NCBI GenBank assembly: GCA_015711825.1
Contig: JACVJD010000007.1
Coordinates: 1 to 46,133, forward strand
Direction: 5' to 3'
From: Candidatus Solincola daggyaiensis
GTDB lineage: Bacteria; Actinomycetota; Geothermincolia; Geothermincolales; RBG-13-55-18
Length of the DNA stretch: 46,133 nucleotides
The first letter of the stretch is position 1. Each line of letters begins with the position of its first letter. The notes under the pieces are model-generated. The model was not told where the DNA came from and did not search any database. It saw nothing but the letters and a program-made list of their open reading frames with translations. Shown piece after piece: positions 1-8,114 of this stretch. The translations under genes were made by a program, and so were the position numbers.

Positions 1-152
1 GGCGTATTAAACTGGATATGCGCATTTCTCCCTCCTGGATTCCGGTGCTATTACAACAACCAGAATCTAGGGGGAGAATGCCTTTATTGCAAGGTTTGCT
101 GGGACTCAGCTACCCACAGATTCTTGCAAGGAGCTAATTCAGAAAACGCGGG

Positions 153-440
153 GTGAGCGAGGAGGAGGTCGAGGCGAGAATACAGGCATTGAAGGACCTC
201 TGCCTGGTGATGGATTACGTCGTCGAGGTGGACAAGGAATCGGGCATGGTCTCGGGATTTGGATTCACGTGGGATGAGGACGTTATAGCCGTCATGGGCC
301 CGATGATGGGGGACGAGCCCTTGCCCGAGGGGGTAAGCGTCAAACTCTCTGCGGATTTCCAGCTCAGCGACTATGGCAAGGCCTTCGACCTCGCGCTTCC
401 GGAAGAGGCCAAAGAGGCCACGCCGCTCGAGGATTGGTAA
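153..440 (+). CDS. Small acidic hypothetical protein (95 aa)
   Basis: I do not recognise this protein. It is 95 residues, strongly acidic, with no signal peptide, membrane segment or cysteine motif. The middle is rich in Gly, Met and Val around a GFTWDEDVIAVMG stretch. The start is a GTG; an in-frame stop at 135-137 rules out a longer N-terminus. The only SD-like run, AAGGAG at 128-133, lies about 19 bases upstream, farther than usual. Codon third positions are GC-rich like the neighbours, which supports real coding. It ends 284 bases before hisC, and the gap contains a TATAAT at 592-597 without a convincing -35. Confidence 0.55.
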   Translation: MSEEEVEARIQALKDLCLVMDYVVEVDKESGMVSGFGFTWDEDVIAVMGPMMGDEPLPEGVSVKLSADFQLSDYGKAFDLALPEEAKEATPLEDW

Positions 441-724
441 CCGCACTGCCTCAGGAAATATTGGCGGCAGGCTGCATAGCATGCGGGCCGGGACAGCGCC
501 TCCTTCGTTCCTGCCGGTTGACGGCGAGCCTGATGTGTCGAAAGCAACTGCCCCCATCCCACGCGCTCGGCGGTAATGGCGCTGAATGGCATATAATATC
601 CGTTATCGAGCCGGAAAGCCGTGGAAGAAGCAGCGAGAGAAGCGCTGGGGAAAAAGAGAAGGAAGCAGGAGAAAAAGAAAGCACGAGCAGACCGAGAGGA
701 GCTCAGGAGCAGACGGAGAAGGGG

Positions 725-1828
725 ATGGACTTCGACATTGACAGGCTCATGCGGGAGGAGATCAAGGACCTCCCCATGTACAACCCCGGCAAATCGCCGG
801 AGGACGTGGCGAGGGAATACGGGATCGCGGACTGCGTGAAGATGGCCTCCAACGAGAACCCCCTCGGCCCTTCCCCTCTGGCGGTGGAGGCCGCGAAGAA
901 GGCCATGAGCATGGCTCACCTTTATCCCGACGGCAACAGTACGCGGCTGCGCGAGGCCCTCTCCCGCCGCCTGGGAGTGGGCGTGGAATGCATCCTGGCG
1001 GGCCACGGTGCCGACGAGATCTTCGACCTCCTCGCCTATGCCTTCCTGCGGCGTGACGACGAGATGGTGGTGGGAGACCCATCCTTCAGCTCCTATGAGC
1101 TGGCGGCGATGACCATGGGGGCGAGGGTGCGCAAGGTGCCCTTACGCGAGTACCGCCAGCACATACCCGCCATGCTCGACGCCGCGGGGGCGCGCACCAA
1201 GATGGTGGTGCTCTGCTCCCCCCTCAACCCCACCGGGACCACGGTGAGCAGGGAGGAGCTGGAGGAGATGCTCGAATCCCTCCCGCGCGACGTGCTCCTG
1301 TTGCTGGACGAGGCCTACGTGGAATACGTGACCGACCCCGAGTACCCGGATGTTATGGTATATTTTACCATACACCCGCGGCTGGTGATAACCCGTACCT
1401 TCTCCAAGATCTACGGGCTGGCGGGTTTGCGGGTAGGGTACGCCGTGTGCCACCCTACGGTCAGGGAGGCGCTGGAGAAGGTCAAGCTGCCCTTCAACGT
1501 AAACCGCATCGCCCAGGAGGCCGCCCTGGCCGCCCTGGAGGACGAGGAGCACGTGCGCAGGTCGCGTGAGGCCAACCGCAGGGGAAAAGAGAGGCTTTAT
1601 CTCCTCCTTGAAGAGCTGGGCATGGAGTATGTGCCCACCCAGGCAAACTTCATCCTGGTGAAAAACGGTCCCTATGCGGATCTCTTCGACCGCTTGCTGA
1701 GACACGGAGTGATCGTGCGTGCCGGGGAGGCGATGGGCTTGCCGGGCCACGTGCGCATCACCATCGGCGATGACGCCCAGAACGACGTGCTGGAGCGGGC
1801 CCTGCGCGCCATCGTGGGGGGAGGTTGA
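725..1828 (+). CDS. hisC: Histidinol-phosphate aminotransferase (HisC-type, PLP-dependent)
   Basis: Fold-type I PLP aminotransferase of 367 aa, the usual HisC length. In the family it converts imidazole acetol phosphate plus glutamate to histidinol phosphate in histidine synthesis. Visible motifs are SNENPLGPSP near residue 42, LCSPLNPTGT, LLLDEAYVEY (Asp195) and TRTFSKIYGLAGLRVGYAV, where Lys228 should carry PLP. I chose the ATG at 725 because GGAG at 715-718 sits six bases upstream and the protein begins like other HisC enzymes; the reading frame stays open farther upstream without homology. No other his gene is in view, so it may instead serve phenylalanine/tyrosine transamination or a specialised pathway with the next gene. 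The downstream dehydrogenase starts 9 bases after the stop. Confidence 0.85.
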   Translation: MDFDIDRLMREEIKDLPMYNPGKSPEDVAREYGIADCVKMASNENPLGPSPLAVEAAKKAMSMAHLYPDGNSTRLREALSRRLGVGVECILAGHGADEIFDLLAYAFLRRDDEMVVGDPSFSSYELAAMTMGARVRKVPLREYRQHIPAMLDAAGARTKMVVLCSPLNPTGTTVSREELEEMLESLPRDVLLLLDEAYVEYVTDPEYPDVMVYFTIHPRLVITRTFSKIYGLAGLRVGYAVCHPTVREALEKVKLPFNVNRIAQEAALAALEDEEHVRRSREANRRGKERLYLLLEELGMEYVPTQANFILVKNGPYADLFDRLLRHGVIVRAGEAMGLPGHVRITIGDDAQNDVLERALRAIVGGG

Positions 1829-1837
1829 GCGCGGGCC

Positions 1838-2857
1838 ATGCCCCTGATCGGAGAGCGCGAGGGAAGGGCGGGAGCCGGGCGACTGTTCGTCTTCCTCGAC
1901 GGCCTGGAGTTCATCGCCGGCACTGACGCCTACGAGCGGGTGCTGGAACCGCTGCGCGAGTTCGGGTCCTACCGCTACTACAAGAACCGCCTCGAGGAGG
2001 ACCACCTGCTGGAGGAGCGCGTGCGCGACGCCCACGCCGTCTTCCTCGACTGGTCCAACCTCGACGCCGCGCTGCTCGAAAAATGCCGGAATCTGGAAAT
2101 AGTTTCCTATATCGGCGTGGGGGCGGCGAACTTCGTGGACATCGCCGCCGCCACCGCGCTGGGGATTGTGGTGACCAACACGCCCGACTACGGCAACCGC
2201 TCCGTGGCCGAGCACGCTCTGGGGCTCATCCTGGCCGTGGCCCGCCGCATCGCCTGGGGGGACCGCGACCTGAGGGCGGGGCGCTGGACCTCCTGGGACC
2301 GCGAGGGGATCCAGGTCTCCGGGCGCAGCATCGGCCTGGTGGGTATGGGCGCGGTGGGGAAGGAGATGGCGCGCCTCTGCCATGCCTTCGGCCTCAGGGT
2401 CTTCTACTACGACGTGGAGCGCAAGCCGGAGATGGAGGACATCGCCGCCTTCCTGGATATGGAAGAGCTTTTCTCCTCCTGCGACATCATAAGCCTGCAC
2501 GTGGCCTACACCCCGCGGACGCGCGACCTCATCGGGGAAAAAGAGATCTCCCTCATGCGCGAGGGGGCCATCCTGATCAACACCAGCCGCGGCGAGGTCC
2601 TGGACCATGACGCCCTGGCGCGGGCGCTGGAGGCGGGCCGTATCGCCGGGGCCGGCCTGGACAACTTCCCCGGCGAGCCCCGCCCCGACCTGAGCCGCCT
2701 GGTCCGCCTCGACCAGGTGGTGCTCACCCCCCACATCGCCTTCAATACCCGGGAGGCCAAGGACCGCATGACGGAAATCGCGGTGGAAAACGTGGCGGCT
2801 TTTTACCGCGGCGAGCCACGCAACGTCATGAACCCGTCCGCCATCAAGGGGCGCTGA
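1838..2857 (+). CDS. D-isomer-specific 2-hydroxyacid dehydrogenase (SerA/GhrA-like)
   Basis: NAD(P)-dependent D-2-hydroxyacid dehydrogenase of 339 aa. The Rossmann motif GLVGMGAVG lies near residues 166-174. The catalytic set follows: Arg in NTSRGEV (about 250), a Glu in the GLDNFPGEPRP region, and His in TPHIAFN (about 298). It has no C-terminal ACT domain, so it is not a classical regulated phosphoglycerate dehydrogenase. The substrate cannot be read from sequence; phosphoglycerate, glyoxylate/hydroxypyruvate or another 2-oxo acid are all possible. GGAGG near 1820 precedes the ATG. It is co-directional and almost contiguous with hisC, suggesting one transcript. The hydroxyacid link to the glycerate-type glycosyltransferase downstream is suggestive only. 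Confidence 0.85.
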   Translation: MPLIGEREGRAGAGRLFVFLDGLEFIAGTDAYERVLEPLREFGSYRYYKNRLEEDHLLEERVRDAHAVFLDWSNLDAALLEKCRNLEIVSYIGVGAANFVDIAAATALGIVVTNTPDYGNRSVAEHALGLILAVARRIAWGDRDLRAGRWTSWDREGIQVSGRSIGLVGMGAVGKEMARLCHAFGLRVFYYDVERKPEMEDIAAFLDMEELFSSCDIISLHVAYTPRTRDLIGEKEISLMREGAILINTSRGEVLDHDALARALEAGRIAGAGLDNFPGEPRPDLSRLVRLDQVVLTPHIAFNTREAKDRMTEIAVENVAAFYRGEPRNVMNPSAIKGR

Positions 2858-3184
2858 ACGGCCTGTGCGGTGGATATGCGCGCGGGAGAGGATGCGCGGC
2901 GTCGGAAGGCGTTCAAGGGCGGGGTCGAAAAACCCGAGACAAGGGGAATAAAAGAGCTGGATCCCCTAAGGCGCGAGGAAACCGCCTCCCACCCCTCGCG
3001 GCGGGCTCGGAGGCGCGGCGCGCGAGCCCGGAACGTCGCCTCGAGGGGGAGGCGGGGCCTGGAAGGAGTCCTTTCCGTGGAGAGGGAGAAAAGCGAAACG
3101 CTGCTCCGTCGCACGGCCGGCTGTCTTGCCGCCCTGCGTGAGCGGAGCGGCTGCTTGCGGTGAGCGAAAGGAGCAGGGGTCGAG
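2858..3184 (+). other. Gap between dehydrogenase and glycosyltransferase genes
   Basis: These 327 bases hold no gene I can support. An open frame of 97 codons (2870-3163) is almost pure Arg/Glu/Ala with no recognisable fold and no good SD, so it looks like GC-driven open frame. No clear promoter or terminator was seen. Confidence 0.5.
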
Positions 3185-4423
3185 ATGTCGAGCGCAAAAC
3201 GGTTGGTCATCGTCATCCCCTCCTACTGGGGAAGAAGGTCGGGAGAGCCCTTCAACGAGGAGGACGCGGTTTACGACCATCCCACGCCCCTGGATAAGAC
3301 GGGGACCCTGGCGCGCGCCCTGGAGAGCGTGCGTATCCTGAGATACCGGGACTTCCGCGTGGTGGTGCTGGGGCCGGCCACCCATCCCGAGCTGGAGTCG
3401 GCGGTGGAGGAGAAGCTGTGGGAGATAAGCGAGCCCTTCAAGGGATACTATCCCCTGGCCCTCCTGACCCACGCTCACGAAAGGCGGATAAAGCAGGTTC
3501 TGGAAGATAAGGGAAGGGCGCAATATACCCCGTTCGTATCCCTGCGGGGATATTCCAATATCAGGAATTTCTGCCTCCTCGCCGCCCACCTCGCGGGCGC
3601 GGAGGCGGCGGTGCTCTTCGACGACGACCAGGTGTACGAGGACCCCTATTACCTCGACAAGGTGGCGCAGAACATCGGGGAGGAGCGGGGCGGAAGCGCG
3701 GTGCTCGCCGTGGCCGGGTATTACGTCAATCCCGACGGCGGCTACCGCGTGCAACCCAACCGCGATCCCGTGCTCGCGGAATGGCCGGCGGCGGAATTCA
3801 TGAACCGCGCCTTCGAGATCATCGCGGGCGGGGAGAGGCTGAAGCCCACGCCCTGGGTCTTCGGGGGGAACATGGTGGTGCATCGGGATCTCTTCACCCG
3901 CGTGGCTTTCGATCCCCTGGTGACGCGGGGCGAGGACATCGACTACCTTATCAACGCCAAATTCCTCGGACATGACTTCCTGCTCGACAACACCCTCTGG
4001 ATAAGGCACCTGCCACCCCCCAAGACCGCTCCCCTATGGCGCAGGTTCCGGGAGGACGTGGACCGCTTCATCTACAGCCGCGCAAAACTGCGCGACCAGG
4101 AGCCTCTGGAGGAGGTGGCGCGGGAGGTGAGGGTGGAGGAGCTGGACCCTTACCCGGGGCGCTTCCTCCGCGACGACCTTGAGGACCTCGTATTCCGCAC
4201 CTGTGTGCTCATGGCCATGCGCTGCCTTTGCGAGGGCGACGCCAAGGGCTATGAGGAATGTATGAACAACCTCCTGCGGGCGCGCTCTCCGCAGTGGATG
4301 CCCCGACGCCCCTTCCGCGCGTACATGGAGTGGCGGCGGGGATGGGAGGATTTCATGCGCGAGGCGGAGGGGGACGAGGAGCTGCGGGCGGTGGTGGAGG
4401 GAGCCTTCGATGATCGGGGCTGA
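3185..4423 (+). CDS. GT-A fold glycosyltransferase, family uncertain (412 aa)
   Basis: Cytoplasmic GT-A type glycosyltransferase. The N-terminus RLVIVIPSYWG is the usual first strand of nucleotide-sugar binding. The metal-binding acidic motif is VLFDDDQVYED (Asp146-148). A GGNMVVHRD segment and TRGEDIDYLINAKF follow, matching the late acceptor-side acidic motif of GT2-like enzymes. The C-terminal 120 residues are helical and charged. No transmembrane segment is seen. SD AAAGGAG at 3166-3172 is 12 bases from the ATG. It ends three bases before a second, different GT-A enzyme, so the two probably act on one glycoconjugate or compatible solute. Donor and acceptor are unknown. Confidence 0.7.
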   Translation: MSSAKRLVIVIPSYWGRRSGEPFNEEDAVYDHPTPLDKTGTLARALESVRILRYRDFRVVVLGPATHPELESAVEEKLWEISEPFKGYYPLALLTHAHERRIKQVLEDKGRAQYTPFVSLRGYSNIRNFCLLAAHLAGAEAAVLFDDDQVYEDPYYLDKVAQNIGEERGGSAVLAVAGYYVNPDGGYRVQPNRDPVLAEWPAAEFMNRAFEIIAGGERLKPTPWVFGGNMVVHRDLFTRVAFDPLVTRGEDIDYLINAKFLGHDFLLDNTLWIRHLPPPKTAPLWRRFREDVDRFIYSRAKLRDQEPLEEVAREVRVEELDPYPGRFLRDDLEDLVFRTCVLMAMRCLCEGDAKGYEECMNNLLRARSPQWMPRRPFRAYMEWRRGWEDFMREAEGDEELRAVVEGAFDDRG

Positions 4424-4426
4424 TCG

Positions 4427-5722
4427 GTGATGGGCGAATCGCGAACCGTGCTCGATCCCGAGGTCATACGCCGCTGCGAGGAGATAGGATGCGCGGACAT
4501 CCTGGTAGGCATACCCAGCTTCCGCAACGCCGATACCATCGCCCACGTGGTGCGCGCCGCCGCCGAGGGCATGGTGAGGTATTTCCCGGGCCTGAGGCCG
4601 GTGATCGTGAACTCCGACGGCGGCTCCACCGACGACACCGTGAAAGTGGTGCTGGACACCCCGGTTCCCCCGGAAGTGGAGAAGATCGTCACCCCTTACA
4701 AGGGGTTGCCCGGAAAGGGATCCGCCTTCAACGCCATCTTCGAGATAGCCTCCCGCCTGAGGGCGCGCATCTGCGTGGTGGTGGATTCCGACCTGCGCAG
4801 CATCACCCCGGAATGGATCCGCCTGCTGGGGGAGCCGGTGTGGAAGAACAGCTACGGCTTCGTGGCCCCCTATTATATCCGCCACAAATACGACGGCACC
4901 ATCACCAACTGCCTGGCCTACCCCTTGACCCAGGCCCTCTACGGGCGCCGCATCCGCCAGCCCATCGGGGGGGATTTCGGTTTCACCGGCTCCCTTGCCC
5001 TGCTTTATTCGCACATGGACGTCTGGAAGTCGGATATCGCCAAGTTCGGCATCGATATCTGGATGACCACCACCGCCATAACCGAGGGCTTCCGCATCTG
5101 CCAGTCGGCCATGGGGGTGAAGATCCACAACGTCAAAGACCCCGGCAGCGACCTCGGCTCCATGTTCAGGCAGGTGGCCTCCACCATCTTCTACCTCATG
5201 GGGGTGCACGAGGTGAAATGGATGCAGGTGAAGGGCTCCACGGCCACGCGGGTGTTCGGTGACCCCCGCTATATCGAGCCGGAGGCCATGGAGATAAGCG
5301 TGGAGAACCTCATCGACCACTTCCAGAGCGGTTTCCAGAGTTACCAGGAGCTGTGGGAGCGCGTGCTGGAGCCGGCCAACATGATGGAGGTGTCCTTCGC
5401 GAGGATGGCGGAGAAAGAGGAAGAATTTTCCTTTCCGGAAAAGCTGTGGGCCAAGATCGTGTACGATTTCGCGGTGGCCTACAACTTCGACTGCGAGATG
5501 CCGCGTCGGGAGCTCATCGACTCCCTCATCCCGCTCTATTGCGCGCGCACCGCCGACAACGCCGTGAGGACGCGCAACATGACCAGCATGGAGGCGGAGT
5601 ACCTGGTGCAGCGCCAGGCGGAGGAGTTCGAGTGGTTCAAGCCCTACCTGGTGGAGAAATGGCTTAGGGCCAAGGCGCTGGCCGGGGGAGCGCCCATCGA
5701 CAGCCTGCCGGCAAGCGGCTGA
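4427..5722 (+). CDS. GT-A glycosyltransferase resembling GT78/GT81 (mannosyl-/glucosyl-(phospho)glycerate synthase-like)
   Basis: A 431-aa inverting/retaining GT-A enzyme. Motifs in order are DILVGIPSFRNADTI, NSDGGSTDD (near 62), GLPGKGSAFNAIF, VVVDSDLRSITPEWI (DxD at 120-122), IRQPIGGDFGFTG (near 177-189) and KFGIDIWMTTTAI. From memory, this order (GKG, DxD, QPxGG, the GID acceptor helix) matches mannosylglycerate synthase and glucosyl-3-phosphoglycerate synthase. I infer a glycerate-type acceptor, making an osmolyte or a polysaccharide precursor. The start is GTG 4427 or the adjacent ATG 4430; SD support is weak, consistent with translational coupling to the upstream transferase. Last gene before the dcw promoter region. 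Confidence 0.65.
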   Translation: MMGESRTVLDPEVIRRCEEIGCADILVGIPSFRNADTIAHVVRAAAEGMVRYFPGLRPVIVNSDGGSTDDTVKVVLDTPVPPEVEKIVTPYKGLPGKGSAFNAIFEIASRLRARICVVVDSDLRSITPEWIRLLGEPVWKNSYGFVAPYYIRHKYDGTITNCLAYPLTQALYGRRIRQPIGGDFGFTGSLALLYSHMDVWKSDIAKFGIDIWMTTTAITEGFRICQSAMGVKIHNVKDPGSDLGSMFRQVASTIFYLMGVHEVKWMQVKGSTATRVFGDPRYIEPEAMEISVENLIDHFQSGFQSYQELWERVLEPANMMEVSFARMAEKEEEFSFPEKLWAKIVYDFAVAYNFDCEMPRRELIDSLIPLYCARTADNAVRTRNMTSMEAEYLVQRQAEEFEWFKPYLVEKWLRAKALAGGAPIDSLPASG

Positions 5723-5880
5723 GGCCCTTATCCGGCGAGAGCCCCATCCTCGTCACGGCCATATTCCCCGCTCGCATATGCCCGCGGCGGCCCAGCCGCC
5801 CCATAAATTGTGTTCCGTCCTCTTGTCACGGCACATGATGTTGATTTTGAAAAAAAGTCCCTTCAAGTGGTTGATTTTCC

Positions 5881-5904
5881 CCTCTATATGGCCGAATATA
5901 GAGG
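5881..5904. promoter_or_regulatory. Perfect inverted repeat CCTCTATAT-N6-ATATAGAGG (putative operator)
   Basis: Nine-base arms match perfectly around a 6-base centre. An exact third half-site, ATATAGAGG, recurs at 5946-5954 in direct orientation just after the pentamer array. The arrangement suits a dimeric repressor or activator. No protein can be assigned. Confidence 0.5.
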
Positions 5905-5909
5905 CATAA

Positions 5910-5944
5910 TGGAGGAAAATGGTTTGTTGTGGAGTATAATGGAG
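5910..5944 (+). promoter_or_regulatory. MraZ-box array: four TGGNN pentamers at exact 10-bp period
   Basis: TGGAG (5910), TGGTT (5920), TGGAG (5930) and TGGAG (5940) are each separated by 5 bases. MraZ proteins studied elsewhere bind direct TGGGN repeats separated by 5 bases upstream of their own gene, so spacing and position fit autoregulation of mraZ. A TATAAT (5935-5940) overlaps the last two boxes, so bound MraZ would cover a -10 element. Confidence 0.65.
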
Positions 5945-6037
5945 TATATAGAGGGGCGATGTGGAGCCCCGGTGGCGCCATAGGGCGCAACGGGGGTCGC
6001 GTCGCGGGAGCCGGGGGAGCGGAACGGGAAAGCAAAG

Positions 6038-6469
6038 ATGTTTTTCGGGTCCTTCGAACACGCGCTCGACGACAAGGGGCGCATCATCATGCCCTCCAAG
6101 TTCCGCGCCAGGCTCGCGGAGGGAGTGGTCATGGCGCGCTGGATCGAGCAGTGCGTGGCGGTGTTCCCCCGCAGCGAGTTCGAGAAGATGGCGGAGCGCA
6201 TACAGGCCCTGCCCGAGGGCAGCGCCGAGAAAAGGGAGTTCGTGCGCGTGCTCTTCGGCCACGCCTTCGAGGCGGTGCCGGACCGCCAGGGGAGGCTGAC
6301 CATCCCCCCCAAGCTGCGGGAGGTGGCGGGCCTCGACCGCGAGGTGGAGGTGGTGGGGATGATGAACCGCGTGGAGATCTGGGACCGCCGCCGCTGGTCC
6401 GAGTCCACCCAGGGCGGGCTGGAGCGCTTCGAGCAGACGGCGGAAAAGCTTTCGGAGATGGGGTTCTGA
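6038..6469 (+). CDS. mraZ: MraZ, transcriptional regulator of the division/cell-wall cluster
   Basis: A 143-aa protein with two SpoVT/AbrB-like halves. The first half carries FGSFEHALDDKGRIIMPSKFR and the second PDRQGRLTIPPKLREVAGL, the paired DxKGR/DxQGR signatures of MraZ. In the family it forms ring oligomers that bind repeats upstream of its own gene and repress or tune the dcw operon. It is the first gene of the cluster, 94 bases after the pentamer array. The start ATG follows a purine-rich GGGAAAGCAAAG run. Length is normal. Confidence 0.95.
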   Translation: MFFGSFEHALDDKGRIIMPSKFRARLAEGVVMARWIEQCVAVFPRSEFEKMAERIQALPEGSAEKREFVRVLFGHAFEAVPDRQGRLTIPPKLREVAGLDREVEVVGMMNRVEIWDRRRWSESTQGGLERFEQTAEKLSEMGF

Positions 6470-6495
6470 GGCCGGTACGCATGGGAGGTCGGCGC

Positions 6496-6597
6496 ATGTT
6501 GGATCTGATCGCGCAAGGCCGCCGCCAGTGGCCGCACAACCGGGGGGAGGCGCGCCGTACCCTGCGCCACCTGCTGGAAGCATATGGGCGAAGGTGA
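6496..6597 (+). CDS. Possible 33-aa small protein between mraZ and rsmH
   Basis: The ATG at 6496 follows GGGAGG at 6483-6488 with 7 bases between, a better SD than mraZ itself has. The peptide begins MLDLIAQGRRQW and is Arg-rich (pI high), without membrane segment. It overlaps the rsmH start by 14 bases, so its translation could couple ribosomes into rsmH. Third codon positions are mostly G/C. I know no family; it may only be a coupling leader. An in-frame ATG at 6481 would add five residues. Confidence 0.35.
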   Translation: MLDLIAQGRRQWPHNRGEARRTLRHLLEAYGRR

Positions 6598-7528
6598 TGC
6601 GAGGCATGTACCCGTCATGTTGTCGGAGGTCGTGGGCTTACTTCGCCCCCGGCCGGGAAAGGTCTTCGTGGACGCCACCGTCGGCGAGGGCGGGCATGCC
6701 CTTGCTCTGCTGGAAGAAATGGGGGGGTCGGGTTGCCTGATCGCGCTGGACCGGGACGAGGAGGCGCTGGAGAAAGCGCGGGAGCGCCTGCGCCCCTACG
6801 CCGACGCCACGCTGCTGCTGCACGCGGAGTTCTCGCGCCTGGAGGAGGTGCTGGCGCAGGCGGGGGTGGAGGCTCCGCACGGCATACTCTTCGACCTCGG
6901 GGTGTCCTCCTTGCAGCTGGAGGAAACGCAGAGGGGCTTCTCCTTCCGCCGCCCGGCGCGCCTGGACATGCGCATGGACAGAAACCAGGATCTCGATGCC
7001 TGGAAGGTGGTGAATCTCTATGAGGAGAGAGAGCTGGCGCGTATTATCCGCGCCTACGGCGAGGAGCGTTGGGCTTCCCGTATCGCTCGGAACATCGCTG
7101 TCGCGAGAAAGCGCGCGCCCGTCGATACCACGGATCGACTTGCTGAGATTGTGAGGGATTCCATCCCCGCGGCGGCGCGCCGCAGGGGCGGGCATCCCGC
7201 GAGAAGGACCTTTCAGGCCCTGCGGATGGAGGTGAACGGGGAGATGCGCAACCTGGAGGCGGCCCTCCCGCAGGCCGCGAGAGCCCTGCGCAGCGGGGGC
7301 AGGATGGTGGTCATCTCCTATCACTCCCTTGAGGACAGGATGGTCAAGCGCTTCTTCGCCGCCCACGGCTCGCGCTGTCCCTGCCATCCGGAGCTGGAAG
7401 GCTGCGGGTGCGGGGCGCCGGGGGAGCTGCGCATACTGACTCCCGGACCCCTGCGGCCCACGCAACGGGAGATAGAGGAGAATGCGAGGTCCCGTAGCGC
7501 CAAGCTGCGGGCGGCCGAAAAGAGGTAG
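6584..7528 (+). CDS. rsmH: 16S rRNA (cytosine(1402)-N(4))-methyltransferase
   Basis: RsmH (MraW), 314 aa. It methylates N4 of C1402 in the decoding centre of 16S rRNA using S-adenosylmethionine. Motifs are HVPVMLSEVV at the N-terminus, the SAM site VDATVGEGGHA, ILFDLGVSSLQLE, HPARRTFQALRMEVNGE and VISYHSLEDRMVKRFF. The C-terminal CPCHPELEGCGCG is the cysteine-rich tail seen in many family members. The ATG at 6584 gives the canonical N-terminus. It follows mraZ as in most dcw clusters. Confidence 0.96.
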   Translation: MGEGDARHVPVMLSEVVGLLRPRPGKVFVDATVGEGGHALALLEEMGGSGCLIALDRDEEALEKARERLRPYADATLLLHAEFSRLEEVLAQAGVEAPHGILFDLGVSSLQLEETQRGFSFRRPARLDMRMDRNQDLDAWKVVNLYEERELARIIRAYGEERWASRIARNIAVARKRAPVDTTDRLAEIVRDSIPAAARRRGGHPARRTFQALRMEVNGEMRNLEAALPQAARALRSGGRMVVISYHSLEDRMVKRFFAAHGSRCPCHPELEGCGCGAPGELRILTPGPLRPTQREIEENARSRSAKLRAAEKR

Positions 7529-7540
7529 GAGCGGATAAAG

Positions 7541-8005
7541 ATGTCGCTGGCCCTGGAATGGAGATCCACCGCCGACCCCGCGCCGAGGGAGGAGAGTCCG
7601 AGGGCGCGGCCGGCGGAGCGCCCCCGCCGCGGAGCGGAGGATGGGCGCAGGGTGCGCATCGTCTTTGTCTGTTTCTCGTGTGTGGCCGCGTTCGTATGCG
7701 GTTTGCTCCTGCTCTCGGTGATCCTGCACGTGATGGTGGTGCAGAACGAGATGAGGGCCCGGGAGCTGGAGAAGCGCATAGAGCTGGAGAAGCGGGACCA
7801 GGAGGCGCTGCGCCTGGAGATCGCCTCGTTGGAAGCCCCCGCGAGGGTTGAGCGCATAGCGGTCGAGGAACTGAGGATGGAGCAGGTCGCGCGCGTCGAA
7901 TACCTGGAGACGCCGGCTTTCCGGGCGGCAAGGAGCGACGGCGGCGCGCCTTCCAACGGTGTGGAGGGAATGGTCAGCGACGCGTCTTCACAGGGAGGTA
8001 TATAG
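7541..8005 (+). CDS. ftsL: FtsL-like bitopic division protein
   Basis: A 154-aa bitopic membrane protein in the ftsL position. There is a charged Arg/Pro cytoplasmic tail of about 40 residues, one transmembrane helix (about 41-66), a coiled-coil rich in Glu/Lys/Arg/Leu (about 67-95), then ARVERIAVEELRM, typical of FtsL/DivIC. FtsL scaffolds the FtsQLB complex and activates FtsWI. The C-terminal 35 residues are low-complexity Ser/Gly/Ala and probably extracytoplasmic. Sequence similarity in this family is weak, so the call rests on architecture and position. The 109 bases before ftsI hold no clear element except SD GGGGAGG. Confidence 0.8.
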   Translation: MSLALEWRSTADPAPREESPRARPAERPRRGAEDGRRVRIVFVCFSCVAAFVCGLLLLSVILHVMVVQNEMRARELEKRIELEKRDQEALRLEIASLEAPARVERIAVEELRMEQVARVEYLETPAFRAARSDGGAPSNGVEGMVSDASSQGGI

Positions 8006-8114
8006 CCGGCCATAGGGGAGCGAGCCGAAGGTCATCCGCCGCAAGACGGCGAACCCCATTACAGGGCCCTGAACGGGCGTTGAAATATCGCGAGAGGCAT
8101 CCGGGGAGGACGAG

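Larger units (their letters stand above)
5723..6037 (+). promoter_or_regulatory. Upstream control region of mraZ/dcw cluster
   Basis: A 315-base AT-richer island in otherwise GC-rich DNA. It holds a small GC hairpin (GGCGGC-CCA-GCCGCC, 5786-5800) without a T tract, two TTGATTTT runs (5841, 5871), a perfect 24-bp dyad (5881-5904), and the pentamer array with an embedded TATAAT (5910-5944). A further copy of the dyad half-site lies at 5946-5954. Minus-strand open frames here are unsupported. The promoter for the dcw operon must lie here, but no -35 pairs well with the TATAAT at 5935-5940. Confidence 0.6.

Noticed and set aside
84-557. 157-codon minus-strand ORF at the left end
   Set aside because: Overlaps the better-supported plus-strand 95-aa gene; no recognisable domain or SD.
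434-724. 97-codon upstream extension of hisC
   Set aside because: Low-complexity sequence outside the aminotransferase fold; a proper SD precedes ATG 725.
2870-3163. 97-codon Arg-rich ORF
   Set aside because: Composition of a chance open frame in GC-rich DNA; no SD or family.
5753-6607. Minus-strand ORF across the mraZ control region
   Set aside because: Antisense to mraZ and to the MraZ-box array; open only through codon-bias mirroring.
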